A stretch of DNA of 64,000 bases, from the NCBI RefSeq assembly GCF_001908375.1, contig NZ_CP017241.1, positions 127,001 to 191,000 of the forward strand, given 5' to 3'. Each line of letters opens with the position of its first letter. Within the stretch, counting starts at the first letter, position 1. Source of the DNA: Rhizobium etli 8C-3 (lineage in GTDB: Bacteria > Pseudomonadota > Alphaproteobacteria > Rhizobiales > Rhizobiaceae). The translations under genes and the position numbers were made by a program. The notes under the pieces were generated by a model. It worked only from the letters and a program-made list of their open reading frames with translations. It did no database searches and was not told the origin of the DNA. This document shows, one piece after another, positions 53,128-61,032 of this stretch.

Positions 53128-53157
53128 AAAAAAAGCCGGGATTAAAACCCCGGCTTT
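53128..53157 (-). terminator. dnaJ terminator
   Basis: Stem AAAGCCGGG (53132-53140) and CCCGGCTTT (53149-53157) with an 8-base loop. On the minus strand it is followed by a run of seven T, about 30 bases after the dnaJ stop codon. Confidence 0.87.
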
Positions 53158-53186
53158 CGACTCGTCTAATGTTTGCCCGCCAGTCG

Positions 53187-54329
53187 CTATCCCTCGAAGA
53201 ATTCCTTCATGCGCGCAAAGAATCCTGTCGATTCCGGATTGTTCTCCTTCGAGGAAAGCTGCTCGAACTCCTGGAGAAGCTCGCGCTGCCGCTTAGAGAG
53301 CTTTTGTGGCGTTTCGATCTGGATCTGGATGTAGAGGTCGCCCGTCTGGCTGGAACGCAGCACCGGCATGCCTTTGCCTTTGAGGCGGAACTGCTTGCCG
53401 GCCTGCGTGCCTTCTGGAACGGAGACGCGCGACTTCGTGCCGTCGAGCGTCCCCACATCGAAAGTGCCGCCGAGTGCTGCCGTCGTCATCGAGATTGGAA
53501 CGGCGCAATAGAGGTCGGCTCCGTCGCGCTGATAGAATTCATGCGGCTTCACAGACAGGAAGATATAGAGATCGCCCGCCGGTCCGCCGCGCATGCCAGC
53601 CTCGCCTTCGCCCTGCAAGCGGATGCGCGTGCCGTCTTCGATGCCAGCTGGAATATTGACCGAGAGCGAACGCTCTTCCGTCACCCGGCCCTGGCCATGG
53701 CACTTCGGGCATGGATCGGGAATGATCTGGCCGCGGCCATGGCAGGTCGGGCAGGTTCGTTCGATCGAGAAGAAGCCCTGCGCCGCGCGAACGCGGCCGG
53801 AGCCCTGACAGGTGCCGCAGGTTTTCGGTTGCGTGCCGGGCTTGGCGCCCGAACCCGAGCACATATCGCAGGTGATCGAGGTTGGAACGCGGATCTGCGC
53901 CGTCTTGCCGGAGAAAGCCTCTTCCAGCGAAATTTCCATATTGTAACGGAGGTCGGCACCACGCTCGCGTCCGCCGGATGAGCGCTGCCGTCCCCGGCCA
54001 CCACCCATCATCTCGCCGAATATGTCTTCGAAGATGTCGGAGAAACCGCCGCCACCGGCAAAGCCCGCACCGCCGCCGAAGCCGCCAGCACCCATGCCGC
54101 CATGCTCGAAGGCTGCGTGACCATAACGGTCGTAGGCCGCTCGCTTCTGCGGGTCCTTCAGCGTTTCATAGGCTTCGTTGATTTCTTTGAACTTGATTTC
54201 GGCGCTCTTATCGTCCGGATTCTTGTCCGGATGATATTTCATTGCCAGTTTGCGGAAGGCGCTTTTCAGCTCTTTTTCATCCGCCGTTTTGGCGACGCCC
54301 AGAGTTTCGTAAAAGTCCGCTTTTGCCAA
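53187..54329 (-). CDS. dnaJ: Chaperone protein DnaJ
   Basis: A 380-residue Hsp40 co-chaperone that stimulates DnaK ATPase and delivers substrates. In order: J domain with HPD in [11 protein letters not shown] (about residues 33-35), a Gly/Phe-rich stretch ([19 protein letters not shown]), a zinc-binding region with four CXXCXGXG units ([42 protein letters not shown], about residues 148-215), and the carboxy-terminal substrate domain. The start is TTG at 54329, close behind GGGG and AT-rich spacing; no in-frame ATG fits. It follows dnaK by 78 bases. Confidence 0.96.
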   Translation of the reverse strand: MAKADFYETLGVAKTADEKELKSAFRKLAMKYHPDKNPDDKSAEIKFKEINEAYETLKDPQKRAAYDRYGHAAFEHGGMGAGGFGGGAGFAGGGGFSDIFEDIFGEMMGGGRGRQRSSGGRERGADLRYNMEISLEEAFSGKTAQIRVPTSITCDMCSGSGAKPGTQPKTCGTCQGSGRVRAAQGFFSIERTCPTCHGRGQIIPDPCPKCHGQGRVTEERSLSVNIPAGIEDGTRIRLQGEGEAGMRGGPAGDLYIFLSVKPHEFYQRDGADLYCAVPISMTTAALGGTFDVGTLDGTKSRVSVPEGTQAGKQFRLKGKGMPVLRSSQTGDLYIQIQIETPQKLSKRQRELLQEFEQLSSKENNPESTGFFARMKEFFEG

Positions 54330-54350
54330 TTTAAACCCCGGAAATGGATT

Positions 54351-54374
54351 TCCGGCTGCCCTCGGGCAGCCGGA
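54351..54374 (-). repeat. Hairpin between dnaK and dnaJ
   Basis: A perfect 10-bp stem, TCCGGCTGCC (54351-54360) and GGCAGCCGGA (54365-54374), with a CTCG loop. No U-tract follows on the minus strand, so it is more likely an mRNA stability or processing element that adjusts the dnaK:dnaJ ratio than a terminator. Confidence 0.6.
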
Positions 54375-54407
54375 TTGCAGTGTTTAGCATAACCGCTTCG
54401 CCGCGGA

Positions 54408-56318
54408 TTATGCGGACTTCTTGCGGTCGTCGTCCTTGACTTCTTCGTAGTCGGCATCAACGACATTGTCATCACCTGCCGACGCATCTGCCGTGCCGGT
54501 TTCCGCCTGCTGGGCTTCGTAGATCGCCTGACCGAGCTTCATGGATACTTCCATGAGGGTCTGCGTCTTCGCCTTGATGTCCTCGGCATCCGGTTCGGTT
54601 GCCTCAGCTGCAGACTTCAGAGCCGCAATCGCGTCGGAGATCGCGGTGCGGTCGGTCTCGGAAACCTTGTCACCGTAATCCTTCAGCGATTTTTCCGTCG
54701 AGTGTACCAGGCTTTCGGCCTGGTTCTTGGCCTCCACGGTTTCGCGGCGCTTCTTGTCTTCAGCAGCATGCGATTCGGCATCCTTGACCATCTTTTCGAT
54801 GTCGGCGTCCGAGAGGCCGCCGGAAGCCTGGATGCGGATCTGCTGTTCCTTGCCGGTACCCTTGTCCTTGGCCGAAACCTGCACGATGCCATTCGCGTCG
54901 ATATCGAAGGTAACTTCAATCTGCGGAACGCCGCGCGGGGCCGGCGGCAGACCGACGAGGTCGAACTGGCCGAGCAGCTTGTTGTCGGCAGCCATTTCGC
55001 GCTCGCCCTGCGAAACACGGATGGTGACGGCCTGCTGGTTGTCATCGGCAGTCGAGAAAGTCTGCGACTTCTTGGTCGGGATCGTCGTGTTGCGCTCGAT
55101 CAGACGGGTGAAGACGCCGCCGAGAGTTTCGATGCCCAGCGACAGAGGCGTCACGTCGAGCAGCAGAACGTCCTTGACGTCGCCCTGCAGAACGCCGGCC
55201 TGGATGGCAGCGCCGAGCGCAACGACTTCGTCCGGATTGACGCCCTTGTGCGGCTCCTTGCCGAACAGTTGCTTGACGACTTCTTGAACCTTCGGCATGC
55301 GGCTCATACCACCGACGAGAACGACTTCATCGATCTCGGCCGGGGTGACGCCGGCATCCTTGAGGGCTGCCTTGCAAGGCGCAATCGTGCGCTGCACGAG
55401 ATCGTCGACTAGGCTTTCAAGCTTGGCACGCGTCAGCTTCAGCGTGAGGTGCTTCGGGCCGGAAGCGTCAGCCGTGATGAACGGCAGGTTGATTTCGGTC
55501 TGCTGCGAGGACGAGAGCTCGATCTTGGCCTTTTCGGCAGCCTCCTTCAGACGCTGCAGCGCGAGCTTGTCGTTCTTGAGATTGATGCCGTTGTCCTTCT
55601 TGAACTCGGCAACGAGGTATTCGACGAGACGCATGTCGAAGTCTTCACCGCCGAGGAAGGTGTCCCCGTTGGTGGACTTCACTTCGAAGACGCCGTCGCC
55701 GATCTCGAGGATCGAAATATCGAAGGTACCGCCGCCAAGGTCGTAGACGGCAATCGTCTTGCCTTCCTTTTTGTCAAGCCCGTAAGCAAGGGCCGCTGCG
55801 GTTGGTTCGTTGATGATGCGCAGAACCTCAAGACCCGCAATCTTGCCGGCATCCTTGGTCGCCTGGCGCTGTGCGTCGTTGAAATATGCCGGAACCGTGA
55901 TGACGGCCTTCTCGACCTTTTCACCGAGGTAGGCTTCAGCTGTTTCCTTCATCTTCTGAAGGATCATTGCGGAAACCTGCGCGGGCGAATAGCCCTTGCC
56001 ATTGGCTTCGACCCAAGCATCGCCATTGTCGCCCCTCGAGATGCTGAAGGGAACAAGACCCTTGTCCTTCTCGACGGTCGGATCTTCGTAGCGGCGGCCG
56101 ATCAGGCGCTTGACGGCAAAGAGGGTATTCGTCGGATTGGTGACTGCCTGGCGTTTTGCCGGCTGGCCGACAAGGCGTTCGCCGTCGTCGGTAAATGCTA
56201 CCATGGAAGGAGTCGTGCGCGCGCCTTCCGCGTTCTCAATGACCTTCGCGTCCTTGCCGTCCATGACAGCGACGCAGGAATTTGTCGTTCCGAGGTCGAT
56301 ACCAATTACTTTTGCCAT
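54408..56318 (-). CDS. dnaK: Chaperone protein DnaK (Hsp70)
   Basis: A 636-residue Hsp70. The nucleotide-binding domain has the phosphate-1 motif [15 protein letters not shown] (residues 4-18), connect motifs, and [20 protein letters not shown] (about residues 189-208). The substrate-binding domain contains [20 protein letters not shown] and [14 protein letters not shown]. The tail ends with an acidic segment ([19 protein letters not shown]). The ATG at 56318 has GGAG 8 bases upstream; an ATG 45 bases earlier is not supported. dnaK-dnaJ is the heat-shock operon. Confidence 0.97.
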   Translation of the reverse strand: MAKVIGIDLGTTNSCVAVMDGKDAKVIENAEGARTTPSMVAFTDDGERLVGQPAKRQAVTNPTNTLFAVKRLIGRRYEDPTVEKDKGLVPFSISRGDNGDAWVEANGKGYSPAQVSAMILQKMKETAEAYLGEKVEKAVITVPAYFNDAQRQATKDAGKIAGLEVLRIINEPTAAALAYGLDKKEGKTIAVYDLGGGTFDISILEIGDGVFEVKSTNGDTFLGGEDFDMRLVEYLVAEFKKDNGINLKNDKLALQRLKEAAEKAKIELSSSQQTEINLPFITADASGPKHLTLKLTRAKLESLVDDLVQRTIAPCKAALKDAGVTPAEIDEVVLVGGMSRMPKVQEVVKQLFGKEPHKGVNPDEVVALGAAIQAGVLQGDVKDVLLLDVTPLSLGIETLGGVFTRLIERNTTIPTKKSQTFSTADDNQQAVTIRVSQGEREMAADNKLLGQFDLVGLPPAPRGVPQIEVTFDIDANGIVQVSAKDKGTGKEQQIRIQASGGLSDADIEKMVKDAESHAAEDKKRRETVEAKNQAESLVHSTEKSLKDYGDKVSETDRTAISDAIAALKSAAEATEPDAEDIKAKTQTLMEVSMKLGQAIYEAQQAETGTADASAGDDNVVDADYEEVKDDDRKKSA

Positions 56319-56432
56319 GTCATTTACTCCTTGAAGCAAGCTGTCGGAACCCCGAGAAGGCATTTCCCTGACAGCCCCTTACGGGATGTGGGTCTTCGGA
56401 ATTAACGCAATCGTGATTGCGGTGATGCGGCG

Positions 56433-56462
56433 TATATAAGGAGCGGTTTTCTTGACTGCAAG
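56433..56462 (-). promoter_or_regulatory. Probable heat-shock (sigma-32-type) promoter of dnaK
   Basis: On the minus strand, CTTGCA (56462-56457) and CTTATATA (56440-56433) are separated by 16 bases, matching the alphaproteobacterial RpoH-type pattern of CTTG followed by CYTATWT. It lies about 115 bases before the dnaK start. Between it and the gene a perfect dyad CGCAATC-GT-GATTGCG (56406-56421) lies close to the predicted start point and may be a leader hairpin or operator. No CIRCE element was seen. Confidence 0.6.
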
Positions 56463-56598
56463 GCGAGAATGAGCCCGAAAACCAGCAAAACGAACGTCTT
56501 GTATTCACTTTCTACAGTGGGCGAAAAAAGTCCGCCTTTGGTTCGCGTCTCCTCGGACGTGTCAAAGCCGGCTTGCGCCGGGCAAGAGGCGGCTGCGC

Positions 56599-58884
56599 TC
56601 ATTGGCCCATGATCAGGTCAAGCAGCGTTGTGCGGCGCGGCTGGACGGAGGAGGTGGCCGCAGGGCTGCCGACATCTCCCGGTGGAATAGGCCCTCCCGG
56701 GACGGCTACGGCCTGTTGTTGCTGACCGGGGGCAGGTGGAAACGATGTTTCCACCTGCGTGCTGCTCCCACCGCCGAAAACGCCGGAAATGATGCCGCCG
56801 ATCGTTGTCGGCTGCTCCTGCATCGGCTGCGGTGCACCCTGCGCCATCGGGCGATTGCCGAATCCATCGGGGTCCGCAATGAACTGGCCGTTGCCGAAAA
56901 GCGGAGCGGGAGAAAGACCCTTGTGCGCGGCAATCATGAATTCCTGCCATGCCTTGGCGGGCAGGCCGCCGCCGGTAACCTTCTTCATCGGCGTGCCGTC
57001 GTCGTTGCCGAACCAGACGCCGGTCGTCAGATTGCTGGTGAAGCCGACGAAGAGTGCATCGCGCGAATTCTGCGTCGTGCCCGTCTTGCCGGCCGCCTGC
57101 CAGCCGGGAATCTTGGCGCTTTTGCCCGTGCCGGTCTCGATCGTGCCCATCATCATGGCATTCATGTTGGCGGCGACCGTTTCAGAAACAACGCGCGGCG
57201 GGTTGTCATAGGTGTTCTCATAAAGAACCTTGCCCTCGGCAGTCGCCACCCGGCGGATCACATGCGGGGTTGCCTTGTAGCCGCCGTTCATGAAGGCCGC
57301 GTAGGAAGCGGTGAGTTCCATGAGCGACACTTCAGATGTGCCAAGCGCGATCGAGGCATTCGGCTGCAGCTCGGTCTCGATGCCAAGCCGGTGCGCAAGC
57401 TTGATGACCTGCTCCGGCCCGTCATACATGACGAGCTGGGCGGCGACGGTATTCAACGACTTCGCAAGCGCAGTCGCGAGCGTCACGTCGCCATTGTATT
57501 TCTTTTCGTAGTTTTCAGGCGTCCAGTTGCCGATGCGGATTGGGGCGTCGTTGAAGACGGAATAGGGCGTCAGGCCCTTTTCGAGTGCGGCGGCATAAAC
57601 GAAAGGTTTGAATGAGGAACCCGGCTGGCGCTTCGCCTTGACCGCCCGGTTGAACTGGCTTTCGGCATAATCCCTGCCGCCGACAAGTGCCCGGATCGCA
57701 CCGGTCCCGTCGATCGACACGAGGGCAGCCTGGGACGCATCGAGCTTTGCGCCGTCCTTGCCCAGAATGTCGTTGAGTGACTGCTCGGCCTTCTTTTCCA
57801 GCCCCTTGTCGATCGTCGTATCGACGATCAGGTCCTCTTTCACCTCGCCGACCAGCCCCGACAGCTCGTCCATGACCATGTCGGCTACATATTGACCAGC
57901 GCCCGACCAGTAGCTCTTCGCTTTGGACGGCGTCTGCGTCATTGCCGTCTTCACCTCGTTGTCGGTGATATAGCCCTGGTCGCGCATGGCCTGCAGTACG
58001 ACCTGGGCGCGGGCGTTTGCGGCGTCTGGATCGCGCGCCGGAGACAGGCGTGACGGCGCCTTGACGAGGCCGGCGAGCAGAGCTGCTTCCCCGAGGTTCA
58101 CGTCACGCGCGGACTTGTTGAAATAGCGGCGGGCGGCGGCCTCGACGCCGTAGGCATTCGAACCGTAGAAGACCCGGTTCAGATACATCGCAAGGATCTG
58201 ATCTTTAGTATATTTCTGCTCAAGCCAGAAGGAGAGCAGCACTTCCTGTACCTTGCGCTCCAGAGTGCGTTCCGGCGAGAGGAAGAGGTTCTTCGCGAGC
58301 TGCTGCGTCAGCGTCGAGCCACCTTGAATCGGCTGGCCCGTCAGGTTGTTGACGACGGCCCGGGCAAGCCCCATTGGGTCAACGCCGAAATGCGAGTAAA
58401 ATCGCTTGTCTTCTATCGCGATGATCGCTTCGGGGATGTAGGGCGACATCTGATCGAGCGACAGCGCCTCGCCGCCGGTTGCGCCACGATTGGCGATCAC
58501 GCTGCCATCGACAGATGTGATCTTGACGTTCGGCGGGCGGTCAGGGATTGCCCAGGTGCTGGCGCTCGGCATGCGCGATCCGTAGTAAAAAACCAGCCCA
58601 GCTGCGCCGATGCCGGCCCAGATACCGAAAACGATGCACCAGTAGACCATGCGTCGGATGAAGCTAAAGAGACCGCCATCCTGGCGTTCCGGCAACCCGC
58701 GTTTGCTGCGCCTTTTCCTGTCGGGTGCGCCGCTTCGTGTCGCGTCCAAGGAAGGACGTTTGGTTCCGCGTCGACCCGCGATACGATCATCGTCATCCAG
58801 CGAAAAGTCGTCGTCCTCTTCATAGCGGCTGCGGCCGCTGAAGGTCGGTTCGATTCTATCGCGTGATCTGCCCCTAGCTGCCAT
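56599..58884 (-). CDS. Bifunctional penicillin-binding protein, class A (PBP1A type)
   Basis: A 761-residue peptidoglycan synthase. A basic cytoplasmic head (residues 1-75) precedes one membrane segment (YWCIVFGIWAGIGAAGLVFY). The GT51 glycosyltransferase domain has the catalytic glutamate in AIEDKRFYSHFGVDP (about residue 149) and GGSTLTQQLAKNL. The transpeptidase domain shows SxxK within QPGSSFKPF (about residue 418), SLN in KSLNTV, and KTGTT (about residue 614). The tail is Pro/Gln/Gly-rich. The ATG at 58884 is in frame with an earlier ATG at 58929; the site before either is weak. Confidence 0.92.
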   Translation of the reverse strand: MAARGRSRDRIEPTFSGRSRYEEDDDFSLDDDDRIAGRRGTKRPSLDATRSGAPDRKRRSKRGLPERQDGGLFSFIRRMVYWCIVFGIWAGIGAAGLVFYYGSRMPSASTWAIPDRPPNVKITSVDGSVIANRGATGGEALSLDQMSPYIPEAIIAIEDKRFYSHFGVDPMGLARAVVNNLTGQPIQGGSTLTQQLAKNLFLSPERTLERKVQEVLLSFWLEQKYTKDQILAMYLNRVFYGSNAYGVEAAARRYFNKSARDVNLGEAALLAGLVKAPSRLSPARDPDAANARAQVVLQAMRDQGYITDNEVKTAMTQTPSKAKSYWSGAGQYVADMVMDELSGLVGEVKEDLIVDTTIDKGLEKKAEQSLNDILGKDGAKLDASQAALVSIDGTGAIRALVGGRDYAESQFNRAVKAKRQPGSSFKPFVYAAALEKGLTPYSVFNDAPIRIGNWTPENYEKKYNGDVTLATALAKSLNTVAAQLVMYDGPEQVIKLAHRLGIETELQPNASIALGTSEVSLMELTASYAAFMNGGYKATPHVIRRVATAEGKVLYENTYDNPPRVVSETVAANMNAMMMGTIETGTGKSAKIPGWQAAGKTGTTQNSRDALFVGFTSNLTTGVWFGNDDGTPMKKVTGGGLPAKAWQEFMIAAHKGLSPAPLFGNGQFIADPDGFGNRPMAQGAPQPMQEQPTTIGGIISGVFGGGSSTQVETSFPPAPGQQQQAVAVPGGPIPPGDVGSPAATSSVQPRRTTLLDLIMGQ

Positions 58885-59117
58885 CGTGGACCGGCCGCAC
58901 CCCATATGTCGCATGCGCTGTCTGCGCAATCATCCGGGTGGACTTTAAATACGGCGATTTAAGGGGTGGTTAAGAGCGCCGCAAGCGGATCTGGCAGCGC
59001 TTCAGCCCGCCGTTTTGCGCATGGCTGCCATTCGTTGCGCTTGTCACGAAACTGACATATATCGCGCCACCTTGCGCCCAAGAAAAAAGCAACAAGCATA
59101 ATAGCTAGGCATTTGAT

Positions 59118-59300
59118 ATGAGCATTGACCTTAAGAGAATAGACGAGACCTGTCTTCGCGAGATCTGGAACATCCATGAGTTTGCCCGGCAGCATCGGCT
59201 GGGCAAGATGGAGGAAAGTCGCCTGAAAATGCTGCACGGTCCGTTTGCGGAGATGCGCGAATTGGTGGCAGGCTTAGATCGCAAGGCGTCCGTTTGGTAA
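59118..59300 (+). CDS. Small protein of unknown function, 60 residues
   Basis: A 60-residue mostly helical protein (LKRIDETCLREIWNIHEFAR, EESRLKMLHGPFAEMRELVA). No signal or membrane segment. The ATG at 59118 has AGG 8 bases upstream, a weak site, but the frame has normal codon use and the surrounding spacing suits a gene. No family was recognised. It is followed within 15 bases by a structured region that looks like a small RNA ending in a terminator, so the RNA could be its 3' untranslated region. Confidence 0.6.
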   Translation: MSIDLKRIDETCLREIWNIHEFARQHRLGKMEESRLKMLHGPFAEMRELVAGLDRKASVW

Positions 59301-59309
59301 TTTGGAACC

Positions 59310-59438
59310 TTTAGCTGTCCCGACAGTTTCCTTTGTAGCGGGACAGCCCTCAAGTCCCGTTATGGATCGGTCGTCTCCCCTCAACACGGCCGATCGAAAT
59401 CAGGCCCGGCGCCTCCCTCATGGAGCGTCGGGCTTTTT
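59310..59438 (+). ncRNA. Candidate small RNA with three hairpins and C/U-rich loops
   Basis: Three successive hairpins are visible. The first is GCTGTCCCG (59314-59322) with CGGGACAGC (59339-59347). The second is GATCGGTC (59365-59372) with GGCCGATC (59388-59395), whose loop reads GTCTCCCCTCAACAC. The third is GCCCGGCGC (59404-59412) with GCGTCGGGC (59425-59433), whose loop contains CTCCCTCAT and which ends in TTTTT (59434-59438). The exposed CUCCCC and CUCCC loops could pair with ribosome binding sites, as in several alphaproteobacterial sRNAs. It may be independent or a processed 3' end of the 60-residue gene. Confidence 0.6.
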
Positions 59439-59454
59439 CTATGCAGCCTGTCGC

Positions 59455-59482
59455 AAAAAAAAGGGCGGCATCTCTGCCGCCC
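59455..59482 (-). terminator. Terminator of the SH3-repeat gene
   Basis: Stem GGGCGGC (59463-59469) and GCCGCCC (59476-59482) with a 6-base loop. On the minus strand it is followed by eight T, only 10 bases after the stop codon. Confidence 0.88.
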
Positions 59483-59492
59483 CGGGAGCACA

Positions 59493-60554
59493 TTAGTTCC
59501 GGCAACCCGGATCGCTCGGTTCGCAGGCGCGCCGCTGCGGCCTGCGGCGGTCATTGTCACCACCGCTGCGGTTGCGATTGTCGTCGCCGCGCCGGATGGC
59601 GCGATCGCCGTCATCGCCTCGGCGTTCGAAGTTGCGGCGGTCATTGTCACCACGGGTGCGATTGCGATTGTCGTCGCCGCGCCGGATGGCGCGATCGCCG
59701 TCATCGCCTCGGCGTTCGAAGTTGCGGCGGTCATTGTCACCACGGGTGCGATTGCGATTGTCGTCGCTACGCCGGATGACGCGATCGCCGTCATCGCCTC
59801 GGCGTTCGAAGTTGCGGCGGTCGTTGTCACCACGGGTGCGATTGCGATTGTCGTCGCTACGCCGGATGACGCGATCGCCGTCATCGCCTCGGCGTTCGAA
59901 GTTGCGGCGGTCATTGTCGCCGCGGCTGCGATCACGATTGTCGTCGCTACGCCGGATGACGCGATCGCCATCATCGTCTCGGCGTTCGAAGTTGCGGCGG
60001 TTGCGATCGCCGCTGCGCAGATCACGGTAAAAGTCCGACTGCCTGTCGACATTGGGCCTGCGGTCGGGCGCGCGATCGAAATCAGGCAGGCGATCAGAAC
60101 GATCATCAAAGTCCCGACGCCTTTCACGGCGATCCGAGTCGCGATAGAAGTCCGGTCCGCGGCGCCAGCGATCGCGGTCGCGATAGAAGTCACGGTCACG
60201 GTAGTAACGATCCCAATAGCTGCCGAAGCTGAAGACAACGACGGGAATGCCGAGCGGGCGATAATATTCAGGCCCGACATAAACGCGGCGCGTTTGATAA
60301 AGAGCCTGGATATATCCGCCATGCACCCAGCCACGGGCGCCGTAGAACTCCACGTCGCACCATGGCACGTCGGCAAGACAGCCGTAGATTTCGATGGATT
60401 CGCCGGCCGGAATAACGGTGACTGCCGGATATGCTGTGCTGGGGCCGGCCCGGAGATTGACGTTCGTCGTCGCGAAGCCTTCTGCCGCCTGAGCGATCGC
60501 CGGAGCAAACAACACCATACCGGCCGCGGCAAATTTCAAGAGGGTACATTTCAC
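59493..60554 (-). CDS. Exported SH3 protein with Arg/Asp-rich 30-residue repeats
   Basis: A 353-residue exported protein. The signal peptide (LLKFAAAGMVLFAPAIAQA, cleavage near residue 23) is followed by a bacterial SH3 domain (VNLRAGPSTAYPAVTVIPAG, residues about 30-90) and a Tyr/Arg/Asp-rich linker (YYRDRDFYRDRDRW). From about residue 195 to 340 the protein consists of five copies of a 30-residue unit of the form DRRNFERRGDDGDR-x-IRR-x-DDNRNR. The charge pattern suggests an extended, disordered segment. The start is GTG at 60554 with GGGAG 8 bases upstream; an ATG at 60671 would bury the signal peptide. Function unknown. Confidence 0.8.
   Translation of the reverse strand: MKCTLLKFAAAGMVLFAPAIAQAAEGFATTNVNLRAGPSTAYPAVTVIPAGESIEIYGCLADVPWCDVEFYGARGWVHGGYIQALYQTRRVYVGPEYYRPLGIPVVVFSFGSYWDRYYRDRDFYRDRDRWRRGPDFYRDSDRRERRRDFDDRSDRLPDFDRAPDRRPNVDRQSDFYRDLRSGDRNRRNFERRDDDGDRVIRRSDDNRDRSRGDNDRRNFERRGDDGDRVIRRSDDNRNRTRGDNDRRNFERRGDDGDRVIRRSDDNRNRTRGDNDRRNFERRGDDGDRAIRRGDDNRNRTRGDNDRRNFERRGDDGDRAIRRGDDNRNRSGGDNDRRRPQRRACEPSDPGCRN
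59551..60010. repeat. Five 90-bp in-frame tandem repeats
   Basis: A 90-base unit recurs with starts near 59591, 59681, 59771, 59861 and 59951 (for example GCCGGATG[GA]CGCGATCGCC at each). The copies nearest the gene end are almost identical and the outermost differ at several positions, which suggests recent unit duplication. Because the unit is 30 codons, copy number can change without breaking the frame. Confidence 0.9.
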
Positions 60555-60671
60555 GTTTTCAACTCCCTGGGAGGCAGCATCATGCCACTCCGGTATTTGT
60601 TCTTGCTCCGGCTCTTGCCGGTTGCGAGCAATAGTCGAAGCCCTTGCCGCTTTTGATAAGTCGGCAACCAT

Positions 60672-61030
60672 TCGTCTTGTCTTTCAATGGTTTATAGCGC
60701 GTATTGCATGAACGCAGCTTGAACGGAAGATTCCGGGCTCAGGCACTTGAAAGTGCCCGAGCGGCTTCCGATATCAGGTTCCACAGATCGAAGCCAGGTG
60801 GATGGTTTTCGTGCGCCTCGGGCGTTTGACCGTTTCCCTATCATCCCGACTGCAAATGCGCTTTAATCGCGTGTTAATCTTTCGGGATCAATCTTGGCTC
60901 CAAAGTCCGCTTTTTCCTTGACCACGGATGTACTGGCATTGAAGCGAAGCGGATTGATGAAGGCCGGTTTATCCGGCCTTTATTGTTCTGTCTGGATGCG
61001 TGCCGGCATAAATTGCCAGGCACGCTTTTT
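60672..61030 (+). ncRNA. Candidate plus-strand small RNA region with two terminators
   Basis: This 359-base gap between two minus-strand genes has two hairpins with plus-strand U-tracts: AAGGCCGG with CCGGCCTT (60960-60980, then TATT) and GCGTGCC with GGCACGC (60998-61025, then TTTTTATT). They point to plus-strand transcription, although no plus-strand gene is recognisable. At 60919-60938 lies the 20-base sequence shared with 16583-16602. The 5' end is unclear. A possible AT-rich promoter segment is near 60855-60890. Confidence 0.4.
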
Positions 61031-61031
61031 A
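60998..61031 (+). terminator. Plus-strand terminator near the dipeptidase end
   Basis: Stem GCGTGCC (60998-61004) and GGCACGC (61019-61025) with a 14-base loop, followed by TTTTTATT. On the minus strand there is no U-tract after the hairpin, so it does not suit the dipeptidase gene. Confidence 0.7.
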
Positions 61032-61032
61032 T

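Noticed and set aside
59591..60010. Regular 90-bp repeats as a CRISPR array
   Set aside because: Units are contiguous and coding without unique spacers, and no cas gene is present.
59381..60532. A Thr/Ala-rich minus-strand frame with repeats
   Set aside because: Shifted reading of the 90-bp repeat region of the SH3 protein; lacks a signal peptide and suitable start.
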